DNA of 64,000 nucleotides from Planctomycetota bacterium (GCA_017303555.1 JAFLCN010000012.1:1-64000), one strand, 5' to 3'; shown: positions 1-9,410, counted from the stretch's first letter. The notes: generated from the letters alone by a model not told the origin. Numbers and translations: made by a program.

Positions 1-127
1 CGAGTACATCGAAATGTTCTACAATCGCAGGCGTCTGCACGCCGCGCTCGACTATGTCAGCCCCGAACAGTTCGAGGCGAGTCGGCGTGGTTGATCAAAG
101 TGTGTCAACGGAAACTGGGTCAGGTCA
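1..127 (+). mobile_element. Right end of an IS3-family insertion sequence (left part outside the window)
   Basis: The window opens inside an IS3-type transposase gene that ends at 94. About 10 bases further on is a stretch at about 103-127 (TGTCAACGGAAACTGGGTCA then GGTCA) whose reverse complement starts TGACCTGACCC, matching the terminal inverted repeat style of many IS3-family elements. The element therefore probably ends near 127. The matching left repeat and the target duplication lie outside the window, so the exact boundary and completeness of the copy cannot be tested here. Confidence 0.65.
2..94 (+). CDS. IS3-family transposase OrfB, C-terminal end (partial)
   Basis: The reading frame open from the window edge encodes about 30 residues. 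They contain [19 protein letters not shown], the C-terminal signature of IS3-family OrfB integrases (rve domain), which bring the last helix of the DDE fold to the end of the protein. The stop is the TGA at 92-94. Only the last tenth of a roughly 280-residue protein is visible, so its activity cannot be judged. Confidence 0.8.
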   Translation, partial: EYIEMFYNRRRLHAALDYVSPEQFEASRRG

Positions 128-351
128 GCTTCCGCCCCGATCGGTGCGCACAAAAGCGCGCACAAAACGAGCACAAAAGCGCGATTGGATCAGAGAATTA
201 CGAGATGTGACTATGCTTTGCAAAAGCACAGTCGCGCGACCAAAACCCCTATAAATTAGGGGAAAATCGCCGCTGTGGCCTTGTACGATTATTTATCGCC
301 GGGCACTTCTATGGCTAATCGTCACGCCGCCTGGACGGGATGGAGCCGGTT
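128..351. other. Intergenic region with three short direct repeats and a small hairpin
   Basis: Between the IS end and the first chromosomal gene are three near-identical units of GCACAAAAGCG type at about 148-160, 160-169 and 171-183, spaced 11-12 bases apart. An AT-rich 6-bp hairpin with a 5-base loop (CCCCTATAAATTAGGGG) follows at about 250. The spacing of about one helical turn would suit a DNA-binding protein, but no partner is identified. No gene is convincing here. Confidence 0.4.
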
Positions 352-1455
352 ATGAATCACCCATTTGAGGTCAAAGGACTCGGCAAGTCACCCTTCGTGC
401 TTCTTCGGCGCGACGGCCTGCCTGAGCAAGCCGAACGATGCGCATTCTGCGATCGGCCGATTAAACACCTTTATTGGGTGCGTTCGGCCGATGAAAAGCA
501 ATTCGTGGTCGGCTCCGAGTGCATTTCAAAGGGCGGGCTCGGTGGTGCCGTTGAAGAACTCGATAAGACACAAGAAGCCGAAGACCGGCGACTCGTTGCC
601 GAGGCCGTCAAGAGCATCGCTAGTGACTTGAAGTTGTTTCCCCACCCGATTCCAGAGCATGCCGCCAGCGGACGCTCTCTTTGGGACTACATCGATTTCA
701 TCAAGTTTGTCGGGGGACGCAAGGCTTTCCGAAATGCCGCCGATTCCGTGCGCGAGTTGCTCAGAAAGAAGTCAGCCAAGCCAAGTGGTGAAAAAGCATG
801 GGCGCGGCCAGCAACCGTGGTAAGAGGTCCAAGTCTGTTAGTGTCGCAGCTTCTAGAACAGTGTGACGCGATGGGGCAGCTGGCGTCGTTGCGAACGGGC
901 AGTCGCATTTTGATTGCGTCCGACTACGGCGGCGAACAACTGAAACAGCACGCAGTCCAGATCCTCGGAACATCCGGCTCCAGGCATCTCGCCGCCACGG
1001 ATGCTTGGTTCGCCGTGTATGTGGATGCCCCGGTCGATCGTCTGGCACTCCGGCTACGCCCCGAACCGGTCGGCGTGCCGGAAATCGCTCCGCTGCCTCA
1101 GTTGAACTTGATCGAGAAAGCCCGTGCCGCCATCGGGTTTCCTCCGAAGCACAATCCGGCCGACATTGCGGGGCGGCGGGCTCTGAATGAGATGTATCGA
1201 CAGTTTGGACCACGCGCGGGAGAGCAGGCCGTGATCCAAGTCTCCAGCCTCCCAGGAGTCTTGGGCGAAGCGGCCAATCTGCTGACCCATCATGGAACAC
1301 CGCTGCAAACCGACGAGGTCGAGGCATTGCTTTCAACGTACGCGGAGAACGATGCGCGTATCGATGACGACCCGCACATTCAATGCCTCTGCCACTTGTG
1401 GCTGACAGCCACCCACGCGATCAAACATCGGCAGCCCTTGTGGCTAGTCAAGTGA
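352..1455 (+). CDS. Hypothetical protein with an N-terminal CxxC zinc-ribbon-like motif
   Basis: A 367-residue protein of unknown function. The ATG at 352 is chosen over the in-frame ATG at 340 because GGAG sits 6 bases before it. Near the N-terminus a CAFCDRPI motif is followed about 26 residues later by a further Cys in GSECIS, which looks like a metal-binding knuckle. The rest is a mixed helical protein with no motif I recognise. It has no signal peptide or membrane segment, so it is probably cytoplasmic. It stands alone beside an IS end and may belong to an accessory stretch. Confidence 0.6.
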   Translation: MNHPFEVKGLGKSPFVLLRRDGLPEQAERCAFCDRPIKHLYWVRSADEKQFVVGSECISKGGLGGAVEELDKTQEAEDRRLVAEAVKSIASDLKLFPHPIPEHAASGRSLWDYIDFIKFVGGRKAFRNAADSVRELLRKKSAKPSGEKAWARPATVVRGPSLLVSQLLEQCDAMGQLASLRTGSRILIASDYGGEQLKQHAVQILGTSGSRHLAATDAWFAVYVDAPVDRLALRLRPEPVGVPEIAPLPQLNLIEKARAAIGFPPKHNPADIAGRRALNEMYRQFGPRAGEQAVIQVSSLPGVLGEAANLLTHHGTPLQTDEVEALLSTYAENDARIDDDPHIQCLCHLWLTATHAIKHRQPLWLVK

Positions 1456-1929
1456 ATTGTTCAAAGTGACTCGGTGCCCCGCAAACGACCCCAAAGTCGC
1501 GACGGGGTGGGGCGAGTAGCGCCGACCTTCCACTCTTCCCCCAACCCCCAAACTCACCCCACGCACATGCCACAGACCTTGGTTCCTCCAAGGTGAGTGT
1601 GCCTTTCCGCTTTTCTCCGATCCAAACCCCCGGACTCTGCCAAGCCAACGTCCACGGCACGCCGCCGATTCCTCCCGCCGTATTGGTATCCCGAACGCAG
1701 TTCCATCACACGAACACCGGCCCCGGCATGGAGAAGGCTTTCATGCCAGCGATTCCGTTGTTCAAGGTTCCACGTTCGCGTCGTGAAGTGTCCGATCAAA
1801 GCAACGCATCAAGCCGTTTGCTACGCGTTCGCACTCAATAAAAATATCCCGAGCGTTGCGTGATGCCATTCGTGTTGTATGGTTGAAAGAGGCTCCCCGA
1901 CAGAACACGAGAGAAAGCGAGAGAAAACC
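1456..1929. other. Intergenic region without a recognisable gene
   Basis: About 470 bases. Short open frames occur on both strands but none has plausible composition, a ribosome-binding site or a familiar motif. The last 120 bases are locally AT-rich (around 1836-1850) and probably carry the promoter of the exported-protein gene at 1930. No clear terminator for the preceding gene is seen. Confidence 0.4.
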
Positions 1930-2613
1930 ATGCGCTCGATCGCTGCCGCAATCACCTTGAGTTCCCTCGCCTCATCGCTCGCATCCGCTTCGATCACGTA
2001 CAAATCAGTCGGCTGTGAATTGGGCTGGACCGCATGGGCGGGTTTGGGAGATGCGGACGGCGGGCACTTCAGTGCCAGCGGGCCCGGCGCTCACTTCGGA
2101 GGGGGAGATGCCGATTCGTCCTGGCAAGACCCCGGATTTCCGGGTCCAAACACGGCGCATTCCGAAGCACACGTTGAATACAACGCCTTTGCCTCGATCT
2201 TTTCCGGAAGCGGCAAGGGATTCATCGTCAACGTCCCGATGGGAAGTCCCACGCTCTCGGCTGTGGACTTGTTCCTGCAAGCCAACTTCGTCGTCACCGA
2301 TGCGACGCCGTTCTTCGCGAAAGTCGCAGGCAGCGGCGAATTCCGCATGGCAGGCGTGACGCCTGGGCCGCCCAACGACATCTCAATCGACTTGACCGCC
2401 GGCGAAGTCTCCGGCGTGCTTCCACCCGGCGAGTATGTGATGGACTGCCGGATCTTCCTGAGCTCATTCGATTTCGTTCCCGGCGGCAGCGCCGACGTCT
2501 CGTTCCTCATTCCCGCGCCAACAGCCTGCGGCATCTTCGGCATTGCCTTCGCCCGCACCGCATGCCGCCGCTCGCGCGAGCAACCTCGCGCGGCTGGCAA
2601 CAACCTTGCCTGA
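1930..2613 (+). CDS. Exported protein with PEP-CTERM-like C-terminal sorting signal
   Basis: A 227-residue protein starting at the ATG at 1930, where an N-terminal signal peptide begins (MRSIAAAITLSSLASS, small residues, then ASA). The mature part is rich in Gly, Ser, Ala and Asp and predicted beta-rich. Near the C-terminus IPAP is followed by a hydrophobic stretch (TACGIFGIAFA) and a basic patch (CRRSR). That is the three-part layout of PEP-CTERM-like or planctomycete PAP-type sorting tails recognised by exosortase-type systems. Unusually, about 10 residues follow the basic patch. The function of the mature domain is unknown; it probably acts at the cell surface. It converges with the dockerin-tailed gene at 2670. 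Confidence 0.7.
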   Translation: MRSIAAAITLSSLASSLASASITYKSVGCELGWTAWAGLGDADGGHFSASGPGAHFGGGDADSSWQDPGFPGPNTAHSEAHVEYNAFASIFSGSGKGFIVNVPMGSPTLSAVDLFLQANFVVTDATPFFAKVAGSGEFRMAGVTPGPPNDISIDLTAGEVSGVLPPGEYVMDCRIFLSSFDFVPGGSADVSFLIPAPTACGIFGIAFARTACRRSREQPRAAGNNLA

Positions 2614-2669
2614 TTTCCGCGAGTGACAACGTGCCACCACGCGCGGTTCCTCCGCGCGCGGCTCTTCGT

Positions 2670-3938
2670 TCACGGACACTCGAGCGCGTCATACCCCATC
2701 ACAAACAAAACAAAATCCCCATCTTCGACCAGCCCATCACCATTCAAATCCGCAGGACATCCGATCGGCATCGCAAGCACGCCGCAATCCAAGGTGTCGT
2801 ACGCCGAAGCAAACGCCGCGAAGTCCGCATCATCCACCACAAGATCGTTGTTGAAATCCGCCGGACACGACCCGTTCAGATCGACCCGCCACGATGTGGT
2901 CACGCCGTTGAACGTGCCCGTCCCGTACATGATCATCCCGTCTGCGCTGATCGCGAGCACCTCCGAAAACGCACTCCAGCCCGTGATGTCGGCGCCCAGG
3001 CTCTGCAAATACGTGCCGAAGTTCACCGGCGTTGCCGGATCAAACCAGAGCGTCGCGACTCCGGGGGAACAGGATCCGCCCGCAACTGCGCCGGTACCGG
3101 CAAGGCAATTGACGGTTGGCGTGCCGGTTGTCAGGGGTGCATACAGCTTGACCCCGCTCGCCTGTGTCCAGCGTATCGGCTTCAGCGTCGTCGTATCCGA
3201 CCAGCCCACGATCACCGAACCGTCGTTATTCGTCAGACGCGCGAGCGATTGCGTGCCGCCGGGCGTCACTCCGATATCTTGCCGCGTTCCGTTCGCCAGC
3301 CAGCGGCATCCCATCTTCAATGTCGCCTTCGACGTGTACCCGACAACGACGTTCCCATCGTTGCTGACGTCATACCCGTATCCGTAGTCCGCAGTTCCCA
3401 GCGGCAGATACGTCATCGTCGAGCCGATGCGTTTGAACGGCCAACGAATCGTGCCTGTCGGATCATCTTCCGCGCCCATCGTCCCGGCAATCGTGTTGCC
3501 GTCCGCCGAGACGGCGTAGATCAATGTCCCATCCTTGTTGAGTGGTGGGGGACCCACATAATCAACGGTCGTGAGCCCTTGCGCGCGGGTGTACCGAAAC
3601 CCATCAAGCCGCGTGGTATTCATGCTGACGTGCATGGAGCCGTAGCCGACCGAAACCGACGAATCGAAATTCGTGGCGACGGACGAAGCATTGACCGTCG
3701 TCATGCTGCCGAGTGATTCGTACCCGTTCCACACGCTCCACCGCGTGATGCGTGCTCCGCTTAAGCCCACAAACGCCCGACCGTCTCCGCTTGCTTCCAA
3801 AATGCGGCAAACATCCCCACCAAACGTCCGCGCGATCGGCTGAAGCGTCGGAACCCCGGCAAAGCAAGTTGCCCCCGCCGCAGTTGCCAAAGCACACCCA
3901 GCCCGCACTCGCAGCGATCGAATCACACAACTCGCCAT
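2670..3938 (-). CDS. Secreted HAF-repeat surface protein with C-terminal dockerin-like tail
   Basis: A 422-residue exported protein. The start at 3938 is preceded by GGGAGGAG at 7 bases, a strong ribosome-binding site. The frame stays open further upstream only because it runs through intergenic repeats. An N-terminal signal-like segment (ALATAAGATCFAG) is followed by repeats of the HAF type (VSADGNTIAG, VSNDGNVVVGY, SADGMIMYG), which are probably a beta-propeller-like extracellular repeat. The last 65 residues hold two calcium-binding dockerin-like units (CPADFNNDLVVDDADF and CPADLNGDGLVEDGDF), ending LECP at the stop. The same tail occurs on the genes at 5295 and 9411. Confidence 0.8.
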   Translation of the reverse strand: MASCVIRSLRVRAGCALATAAGATCFAGVPTLQPIARTFGGDVCRILEASGDGRAFVGLSGARITRWSVWNGYESLGSMTTVNASSVATNFDSSVSVGYGSMHVSMNTTRLDGFRYTRAQGLTTVDYVGPPPLNKDGTLIYAVSADGNTIAGTMGAEDDPTGTIRWPFKRIGSTMTYLPLGTADYGYGYDVSNDGNVVVGYTSKATLKMGCRWLANGTRQDIGVTPGGTQSLARLTNNDGSVIVGWSDTTTLKPIRWTQASGVKLYAPLTTGTPTVNCLAGTGAVAGGSCSPGVATLWFDPATPVNFGTYLQSLGADITGWSAFSEVLAISADGMIMYGTGTFNGVTTSWRVDLNGSCPADFNNDLVVDDADFAAFASAYDTLDCGVLAMPIGCPADLNGDGLVEDGDFVLFVMGYDALECP

Positions 3939-4252
3939 ACTGCAGCTCCTCCCAAACCCGTCCACGATCCAAAGCATAATCGACACCCTCAAACACCGAT
4001 ACCTCATTCTGACAATCCGCAATCCCCATCCCCCATCCCACATTTCCACCCCCGTGCTCTCTGCGTTCTCTGTGGTGAAATGCCTTCGCATTCCATTCCG
4101 AAATCCGAAATCCGAAATCCGAAATCCGAAATCCGAAATCCCCCATCCCCCATCCCCCATCCAACTCCAACACCCCTTACCCAAAAAATACTCCAAAATA
4201 AACCAAATCCCTCTTGAGTCGTACGGCATCCGTATGGTACGCTGCCGCCACT
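3939..4252. other. Intergenic region between divergent genes, filled with short repeats
   Basis: This divergent region holds a CACAGAG-type dispersed repeat at about 4054-4086, a tandem heptamer array at 4098-4140 and three CCCCCAT units at 4141-4162. A-rich sequence around 4188-4206 may hold the promoter for the gene at 4253. No gene is supported, although an open frame on the minus strand reads through the heptamers as a periodic peptide. Confidence 0.6.
4098..4140. repeat. Tandem array of the heptamer CCGAAAT (six copies)
   Basis: Six uninterrupted copies of CCGAAAT are followed directly by CCCCCAT units. A 7-base unit is not a multiple of 3, so the array reads in all frames and does not behave like coding sequence. 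Similar CCGAAAT runs are, to my knowledge, common between genes in planctomycete genomes. Confidence 0.9.
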
Positions 4253-4879
4253 ATGATTCCCACAGGAACCCCCGGCAATTACCTCCCCGACATCAAGCGT
4301 TACGTCCGTCCCATCGACGGCTTCAAAGCCCCCGATATCGCGGATCCGCTCAAACCTGGCGAACGCCCGCAGCCTTTCGAAACGCCCGAAAAGCCCGTTT
4401 TCACGCGCCCCATCAAGGCCAAAGTCGAGGAGGACCTCCTCCTCGCCCTCGCCGATCCGCACGCTTCTCTCATTGATGTGGCCAACGACTTCGAAATCGC
4501 ACTCGAAGCCCTCGCCGTCTGGATGCAGCGTCCCGACATTGCCGCACGTCTCGAAACAATCGCCTCCGCCTCCGCCACCCGCGCCGTCTTTGTCGCAAAG
4601 TCCTTCCTGCCCGCCGCGGCACGCTCCGCCGGTCGCATCCTCGCGCTCCATCAGATCAATCGCCGCAACAACCCCAAGAGCATCGCCCGCGACACCAACA
4701 ACGATCGCCGCTTCGACAAAACCGCCCTCCACGCCGGCAACCTCTTGCTGAAAATCGCCAACCTCGGCAATCCGAAAAAATCCGCGAAGCGCATTCAAAC
4801 ACCCGACCCCGCCTCAACAAACAACCCGTCCTCGCCCACCCCGCCCCCAACCAATGTCGCTCCCCCGCAGCGCGAATGA
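4253..4879 (+). CDS. Hypothetical protein, helical core with low-complexity tail
   Basis: A 208-residue protein; the ATG at 4253 is preferred although no clear ribosome-binding site is visible. The N-terminal third is Pro- and charge-rich. Residues about 60-150 are predicted helical, with a pattern (DLLLALADPHASLIDVANDF) that resembles a helix-turn-helix of the kind found in small DNA-binding or terminase-small-subunit-like proteins. The last 35 residues are Pro, Ser and Thr rich and look disordered. I do not recognise the family. A DNA-binding role is only a suggestion. Confidence 0.55.
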   Translation: MIPTGTPGNYLPDIKRYVRPIDGFKAPDIADPLKPGERPQPFETPEKPVFTRPIKAKVEEDLLLALADPHASLIDVANDFEIALEALAVWMQRPDIAARLETIASASATRAVFVAKSFLPAAARSAGRILALHQINRRNNPKSIARDTNNDRRFDKTALHAGNLLLKIANLGNPKKSAKRIQTPDPASTNNPSSPTPPPTNVAPPQRE

Positions 4880-5294
4880 CCGGCACGCCGGCGATTCACA
4901 AGTCTCATCTTTGAAAACCAAAGAAGCGGCCCACCGCTCGAACGCGTTTCCGCGCGCGAATGGTCGTCTCATCCACGCCGCTCAGATATTCCGGAGCGCC
5001 GTTTTCAATCCGGCGCTCTCACATCCCCCGCAAAATCAACCCCTTCCCCTCCATCAGCACAACGCACTCCCACCACGGTGCAGCAAGCACGTCTTCCCTG
5101 TGTGCGTCAGATGACCCCCGCAAGAGCGTGCAGGCCAGCCCCGAAAACGGCCCAAGTCTCCCGACCGGTAACAAGAGCGGACGCTCCATCGCACGAAAGC
5201 AAGCTCTCCGAATCAAGGTGCTTGGCCAGAAGATGGGCTTGTGCAACGCCGCGTTTTTTGGGATGATCGGTGCCTCTTCCGGGGAGGTACGTGC
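4880..5294. other. Intergenic region without a recognisable gene
   Basis: About 415 bases. Short overlapping open frames occur on both strands without motifs or convincing starts. The final bases hold the GGGGAGG ribosome-binding site of the gene at 5295. A promoter is expected here but I cannot point to one. Confidence 0.4.
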
Positions 5295-8200
5295 ATGTCA
5301 GGTTGGATTCGTCTTGTAGCGTTGCTGATGGCGGCGTGGGTGGCTTCTGCCGCGGTCGCGCAGCGTTCAACGCCGGTGGAACTCTTTGACCCCGCCGGGG
5401 GCACAAGCCAAGCGTTCGGATACAACATCGCCATCGACGGCGACACCCTGATCTGCGGGGCTCCATACCAGGGTCTCGGCGCGGCGTTCATTTATCGCTG
5501 GACCGGTTCGAGCTGGGCTCTGGAGGCCAAAATCGAGGGCGCGCCCTTGAGCAGCGAAGGCGCCTTTGGTTACCGAGTTGCGATCTCCGGCGACACTGCG
5601 GTTGTGACCTCGAACGCCGACACCGTTGATGGCCACATCCATCAGGGATCCGCGTTTGTCTTTACCCGCACGGGCACGACGTGGACGCAGCAGGCCAGGC
5701 TTATCTCATCGGACGGCGCGGCAGAGGACGAGTTCGGGTCTTCCGTTGCCATCTCCGGTGACACGATCGTCGTCGGCGCGGATCAGGTCGAACTGCCCGG
5801 CTTCATCAACCCGGGCGCGGCATATGTGTTCACTCGGTCGGGCACGGCGTGGACGGAGCAGGTCAAGCTGGTTCCGGGCACTCCCGTGAATGGCGGCTTT
5901 TTCGGGTACTCCGTTGCCCTCTCGGGCGACACGGCGGTTGTCGGCTCGTGGAGTGCCACCGTCGGAGGCAACTTCGCTCAAGGATGCGCCTACGTCTTTG
6001 CTCGCAGCGGAAGCGTCTGGAATCAGCAAACGCAACTCGTCGCGTCGGATGGCACGGTTGGTGATCGCTTTGGTTCGTCCGTCGCGTTGTCGGGTACCAC
6101 CATTGTCGTGGGAGCGCCCTACGACGACACGGGCGCCAACACCAATCAGGGCGCGGCGTACGTCTTTACCCTTTCCGGCAGTCTCTGGATTCACCAGGAA
6201 AAGTTGATTGCCTCGGACGGGCAGGCGAATGGATTTTTCGGAATTTCGGTTTCCCTTTCGGGCGAGACGGCGCTTGTCGGCACGTCGTTCGCCGCGCTTG
6301 GCTCGGCGTACGCCTTTGTTCGCAGTGGAAATGCGTGGACGCAACAGGCGAAGCTGACATCCCCGGACGCCACGCCGAATGATTGGTTTGGCACGAGTGT
6401 CGCCCTTGGCGGCGACACAGCCGTCGTCGGCGCGCCCAACGACACCGTCGGCGCAAATTCCCTACAGGGTTCCGCGTGGGTTTTCTCCCGCGTCGGCAGC
6501 ACGTGGATCGGAGCAGACCAGCAACTCGTCGCCTCCGATGGCGCTGCGGGTGATTTCTACGGATTCTCCGTCTCCATCTCCGGCGATACGGCGATCGTGG
6601 GCGCATTCAATGACACGCTGACGACCAACCAGCAGGGGTCGGCGTACGTCTACATCCGTTCCGGAATGAACTGGATCCAGCAGGCCCAGCTCACCGCCTC
6701 CGACAGCGCGGTGGGAGACTTCTTCGGCGTCTCCGTCGCGATCTCCGGCGATACGGCCATCGTGGGCGCGAACGGCGATGATGTCGGCGCCAACAACAAC
6801 CAGGGGTCTGCCTACGTCTTTGTCCGCACCGGAACCATCTGGACGCAGCAGGCCAAACTCACCGCGTCCGACGGCGCGGGCTCGGATTTCTTCGGCTACT
6901 CCGTCGCCATCTCGGGCGATACCGCGATCGTCGGCGCGTATGGCGACGATGTCAGCGCCAACGCAGATCGGGGCTCGGCCTACGTCTTTGTCCGCTCCGG
7001 CACAACCTGGACGCAGCAGGCCAAGCTCACCGCTTCTGATGGAGCGGCGAATGACCAGTTCGGGTACTCCGTCGGGCTCGATGGAAATAGCGCGATCGTC
7101 GGCGCTTTCGGCGACGATGTGGGCGCCAACACCGATCAAGGCTCGGCGTACGTCTTTGTGCGTTCGGGCACAACCTGGTCTCAGCAGGCCAAACTCACCG
7201 CCTCCGACGGTGCGGCGAGCGATTCGTTCGGCTACTCCGTCGCCATCTCGGGCAACACCGTCCTCGCGGGCGCAAGTGGCGACACGGTCGGCTCTAACAG
7301 CGGTCAGGGTTCGGCGTACTGCTTCACCCGTTCCGGATCGACGTGGACCCAGCAGGCCAAACTCACCGCCTCCGACGGTGCGGCGAGCGATGGTTTCGGT
7401 GGGAGCGTCGCTCTCTCGGGCGACACCGCGATGATCGGGGCCCCTCTCGATAACCAGGGCATCAACGCCGATCAGGGGTCGGTGTACGTCTTCGCGCGCG
7501 TCAGCTCGGTGTGGACGCAGCGCGGCCAACTGATCGCGCCCGACGGTGCCGGCTCGGACCGGCTCGGCATCAGCGTCGCGCTTTCCGGCAGCAACGTCGT
7601 GGCGGGGTCGTACCTCGACGATGTCGGGGCGAACACCAACCAGGGTTCGGCATGGGTCTTCAGCGTTGTGATCCAGGATCTGACCTTTGCTCAAAACGTC
7701 GTGACCGGTGTGGGGTACCCGACCCTTGGCGCGGCCATGTCGCCCGCGCTCAGCGGACATCAGATCACCGCGACCGAGGCCGCGTGGCGTATGGCGGCTT
7801 CGCTTGATACCGCGGGGCGCAATCTCATCCTGAGAAGCGGCGCCGACATTCGAACGCCATCAGCCACCGCGCTTGTGCTCGGCGGATCCTCGGCACTGAT
7901 CACTCCCGCGGGCAGCGTCGCCGAGATCTTCGGGCCGCTCAGCGTCACCGGGAATGAGGCCGCAAGCATCTCATCGGATTCCTTCCACCTTGGTTCCCGC
8001 GGCAGTCTCCGGCTCTTCTCAAACGCACGGCTCGACGTCTTCGGCGGCACCGCGCAGATCGACGGCCCCGTGCAGCTCGATGCCGGCTCGAGACTCATTC
8101 TGCCGTCGAAAACGGTGCTCAATGCCGATCTCATGGCTCAGGACCCTGCGGAAATCACATCGAACGGCGGGCTCACGAATCGCGCGTCGTGTTCGCTCAC

Positions 8201-9071
8201 AAATGCCTTCGTCAACTCTGCGTTGTTCAGCAATTTCGCCTCGATGAGCAGCCAGGGGTCGTCCACCTTCTTGGGTTCGTATCTCAACGCCGCCACGACA
8301 ACGGTGCAAGGCGAGCTTGTCGTGCTGAGTTCATTCACCAATAACGGCACGATCGTCGGTGAGGCATGCGCCAATTGTCTGTCCACTCCGCCGACGCTCT
8401 ATGTCGGAGGCGACCTCACCCTGGGTGCGGCGGCTAGCCTCAGCATGCCCGTCGCCGGATCGCTGGTCCGACTCGGAGAGAACTTCGATAGCGCCCTCAA
8501 CAACAACAGCCGCTACGACCTGCGCGATGCGACGCTGCAGTTCGAAAACGCGTTTGCTTCGCTTGTGGAGCAGACCGTTGAGGTGATGTCCATGGACATC
8601 GGCCCGAACGCTTCGGGCCTCGATCGCACCATCCCGGGCCACTACCCCGTCGGCACGCTCCGCATCGGCCCGGTCGCCAGCCTCGTTCGGCTGGTGGACA
8701 ACCACGACAACGACGGTCTGGGCCAGGGCTCGTGCGAGGCGATTTATGTCGACACGCTGTGGATCGAATCGGGCAGCCGCCTCATCAACACCTCGTGCCG
8801 CATCTACTACAACACGCTGATCAACGATGGCATCATCGATGTTCCGGCCAACGTGATTCTGTTGGCGGCTCCGTGCCCGGGCGATCTGAACGGAGACACG
8901 CTCGTTGACGACTCCGACTTCGTGATCTTCGCGTCAGCATACAACCTGTTGGATTGCGCTGATCCGACCATGCCCGTTGGCTGCCCGGCGGATCTGAATG
9001 GGGACGATGCGGTTGACGACGCAGACTTTGTGCTCTTCGCCGCGGCGTACGACGCGTTGCTGTGTCCGTGA
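5295..9071 (+). CDS. Giant secreted FG-GAP repeat protein with dockerin-like tail
   Basis: A 1258-residue exported protein. The ATG at 5295 follows GGGGAGG at 7 bases and opens a signal peptide (MSGWIRLVALLMAAWVASAAVAQ). About 14 FG-GAP-type repeats of roughly 55 residues follow. Their consensus is FG.SVAISGDTAIVGA, then DDVGAN..QGSAYVF, then TWTQQAKL, expected to form one or two beta-propellers with calcium loops. From about residue 800 to 1190 lies a parallel-beta-helix-like region (short repeated Leu, Ile, Gly and Ser strands). The C-terminus carries two dockerin-like units (CPGDLNGDTLVDDSDF and CPADLNGDDAVDDADF) ending LLCP. It probably acts as a surface or matrix protein for adhesion or polymer binding. 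Confidence 0.85.
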   Translation: MSGWIRLVALLMAAWVASAAVAQRSTPVELFDPAGGTSQAFGYNIAIDGDTLICGAPYQGLGAAFIYRWTGSSWALEAKIEGAPLSSEGAFGYRVAISGDTAVVTSNADTVDGHIHQGSAFVFTRTGTTWTQQARLISSDGAAEDEFGSSVAISGDTIVVGADQVELPGFINPGAAYVFTRSGTAWTEQVKLVPGTPVNGGFFGYSVALSGDTAVVGSWSATVGGNFAQGCAYVFARSGSVWNQQTQLVASDGTVGDRFGSSVALSGTTIVVGAPYDDTGANTNQGAAYVFTLSGSLWIHQEKLIASDGQANGFFGISVSLSGETALVGTSFAALGSAYAFVRSGNAWTQQAKLTSPDATPNDWFGTSVALGGDTAVVGAPNDTVGANSLQGSAWVFSRVGSTWIGADQQLVASDGAAGDFYGFSVSISGDTAIVGAFNDTLTTNQQGSAYVYIRSGMNWIQQAQLTASDSAVGDFFGVSVAISGDTAIVGANGDDVGANNNQGSAYVFVRTGTIWTQQAKLTASDGAGSDFFGYSVAISGDTAIVGAYGDDVSANADRGSAYVFVRSGTTWTQQAKLTASDGAANDQFGYSVGLDGNSAIVGAFGDDVGANTDQGSAYVFVRSGTTWSQQAKLTASDGAASDSFGYSVAISGNTVLAGASGDTVGSNSGQGSAYCFTRSGSTWTQQAKLTASDGAASDGFGGSVALSGDTAMIGAPLDNQGINADQGSVYVFARVSSVWTQRGQLIAPDGAGSDRLGISVALSGSNVVAGSYLDDVGANTNQGSAWVFSVVIQDLTFAQNVVTGVGYPTLGAAMSPALSGHQITATEAAWRMAASLDTAGRNLILRSGADIRTPSATALVLGGSSALITPAGSVAEIFGPLSVTGNEAASISSDSFHLGSRGSLRLFSNARLDVFGGTAQIDGPVQLDAGSRLILPSKTVLNADLMAQDPAEITSNGGLTNRASCSLTNAFVNSALFSNFASMSSQGSSTFLGSYLNAATTTVQGELVVLSSFTNNGTIVGEACANCLSTPPTLYVGGDLTLGAAASLSMPVAGSLVRLGENFDSALNNNSRYDLRDATLQFENAFASLVEQTVEVMSMDIGPNASGLDRTIPGHYPVGTLRIGPVASLVRLVDNHDNDGLGQGSCEAIYVDTLWIESGSRLINTSCRIYYNTLINDGIIDVPANVILLAAPCPGDLNGDTLVDDSDFVIFASAYNLLDCADPTMPVGCPADLNGDDAVDDADFVLFAAAYDALLCP

Positions 9072-9410
9072 TCGGGAGGCGATTGATCGCAGGCTTGTCA
9101 CTGCGGGCCAGAGGTGAACATGCTTCGAATCAAGTGCCGGGCGGCGGTACCTTCAATGTCACTCCGTTAATGACGGATGGCATCAAGTACCTCATCCTCG
9201 CGCCGGCAACGTTCCTTGCCGGCCTTGCGAAGCCGCTCGACCATCAACTGGTCGGACGCCGGTGCGGCCGCATCCGATCGGGAGTGAACGGCCTCGGAAT
9301 TTCTCCCGTTTCGATGCGCTTCGGGCGGACGATCGGTAGTCGCCCTCGCGTTTTGCGTGTTTTCGGATAGGATGGCGGCGCGCAGAAAACGCTCGTAGGG
9401 GAGTCGGTGC
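9072..9410. other. Intergenic region without a recognisable gene
   Basis: About 340 bases between two dockerin-tailed genes on the same strand. Open frames here lack motifs and ribosome-binding sites. The final part supplies GGGGAG before the ATG at 9411. No clear terminator hairpin for the long upstream gene is visible. Confidence 0.4.

Noticed and set aside
54..254. A 66-codon open frame at the window start
   Set aside because: It overlaps the transposase end in another frame and runs across the IS terminal repeat, so it is not a gene.
2562..3716. A 384-codon open frame on the plus strand
   Set aside because: It is antisense to the HAF-repeat gene and has only Arg/His-rich composition.
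3939..4229. N-terminal extension of the dockerin-tailed gene that reads ISDFGFRISDFGFR
   Set aside because: This is translation of the CCGAAAT intergenic heptamers. The true start at 3938 has a strong GGAGG-type ribosome-binding site and a signal sequence.
5700..7500. Regularly spaced DNA repeats that could suggest a CRISPR array
   Set aside because: The repeats are about 165 bases apart, diverged and in frame, encoding FG-GAP units. There are no unique spacers of CRISPR length. No CRISPR array is seen in the window.
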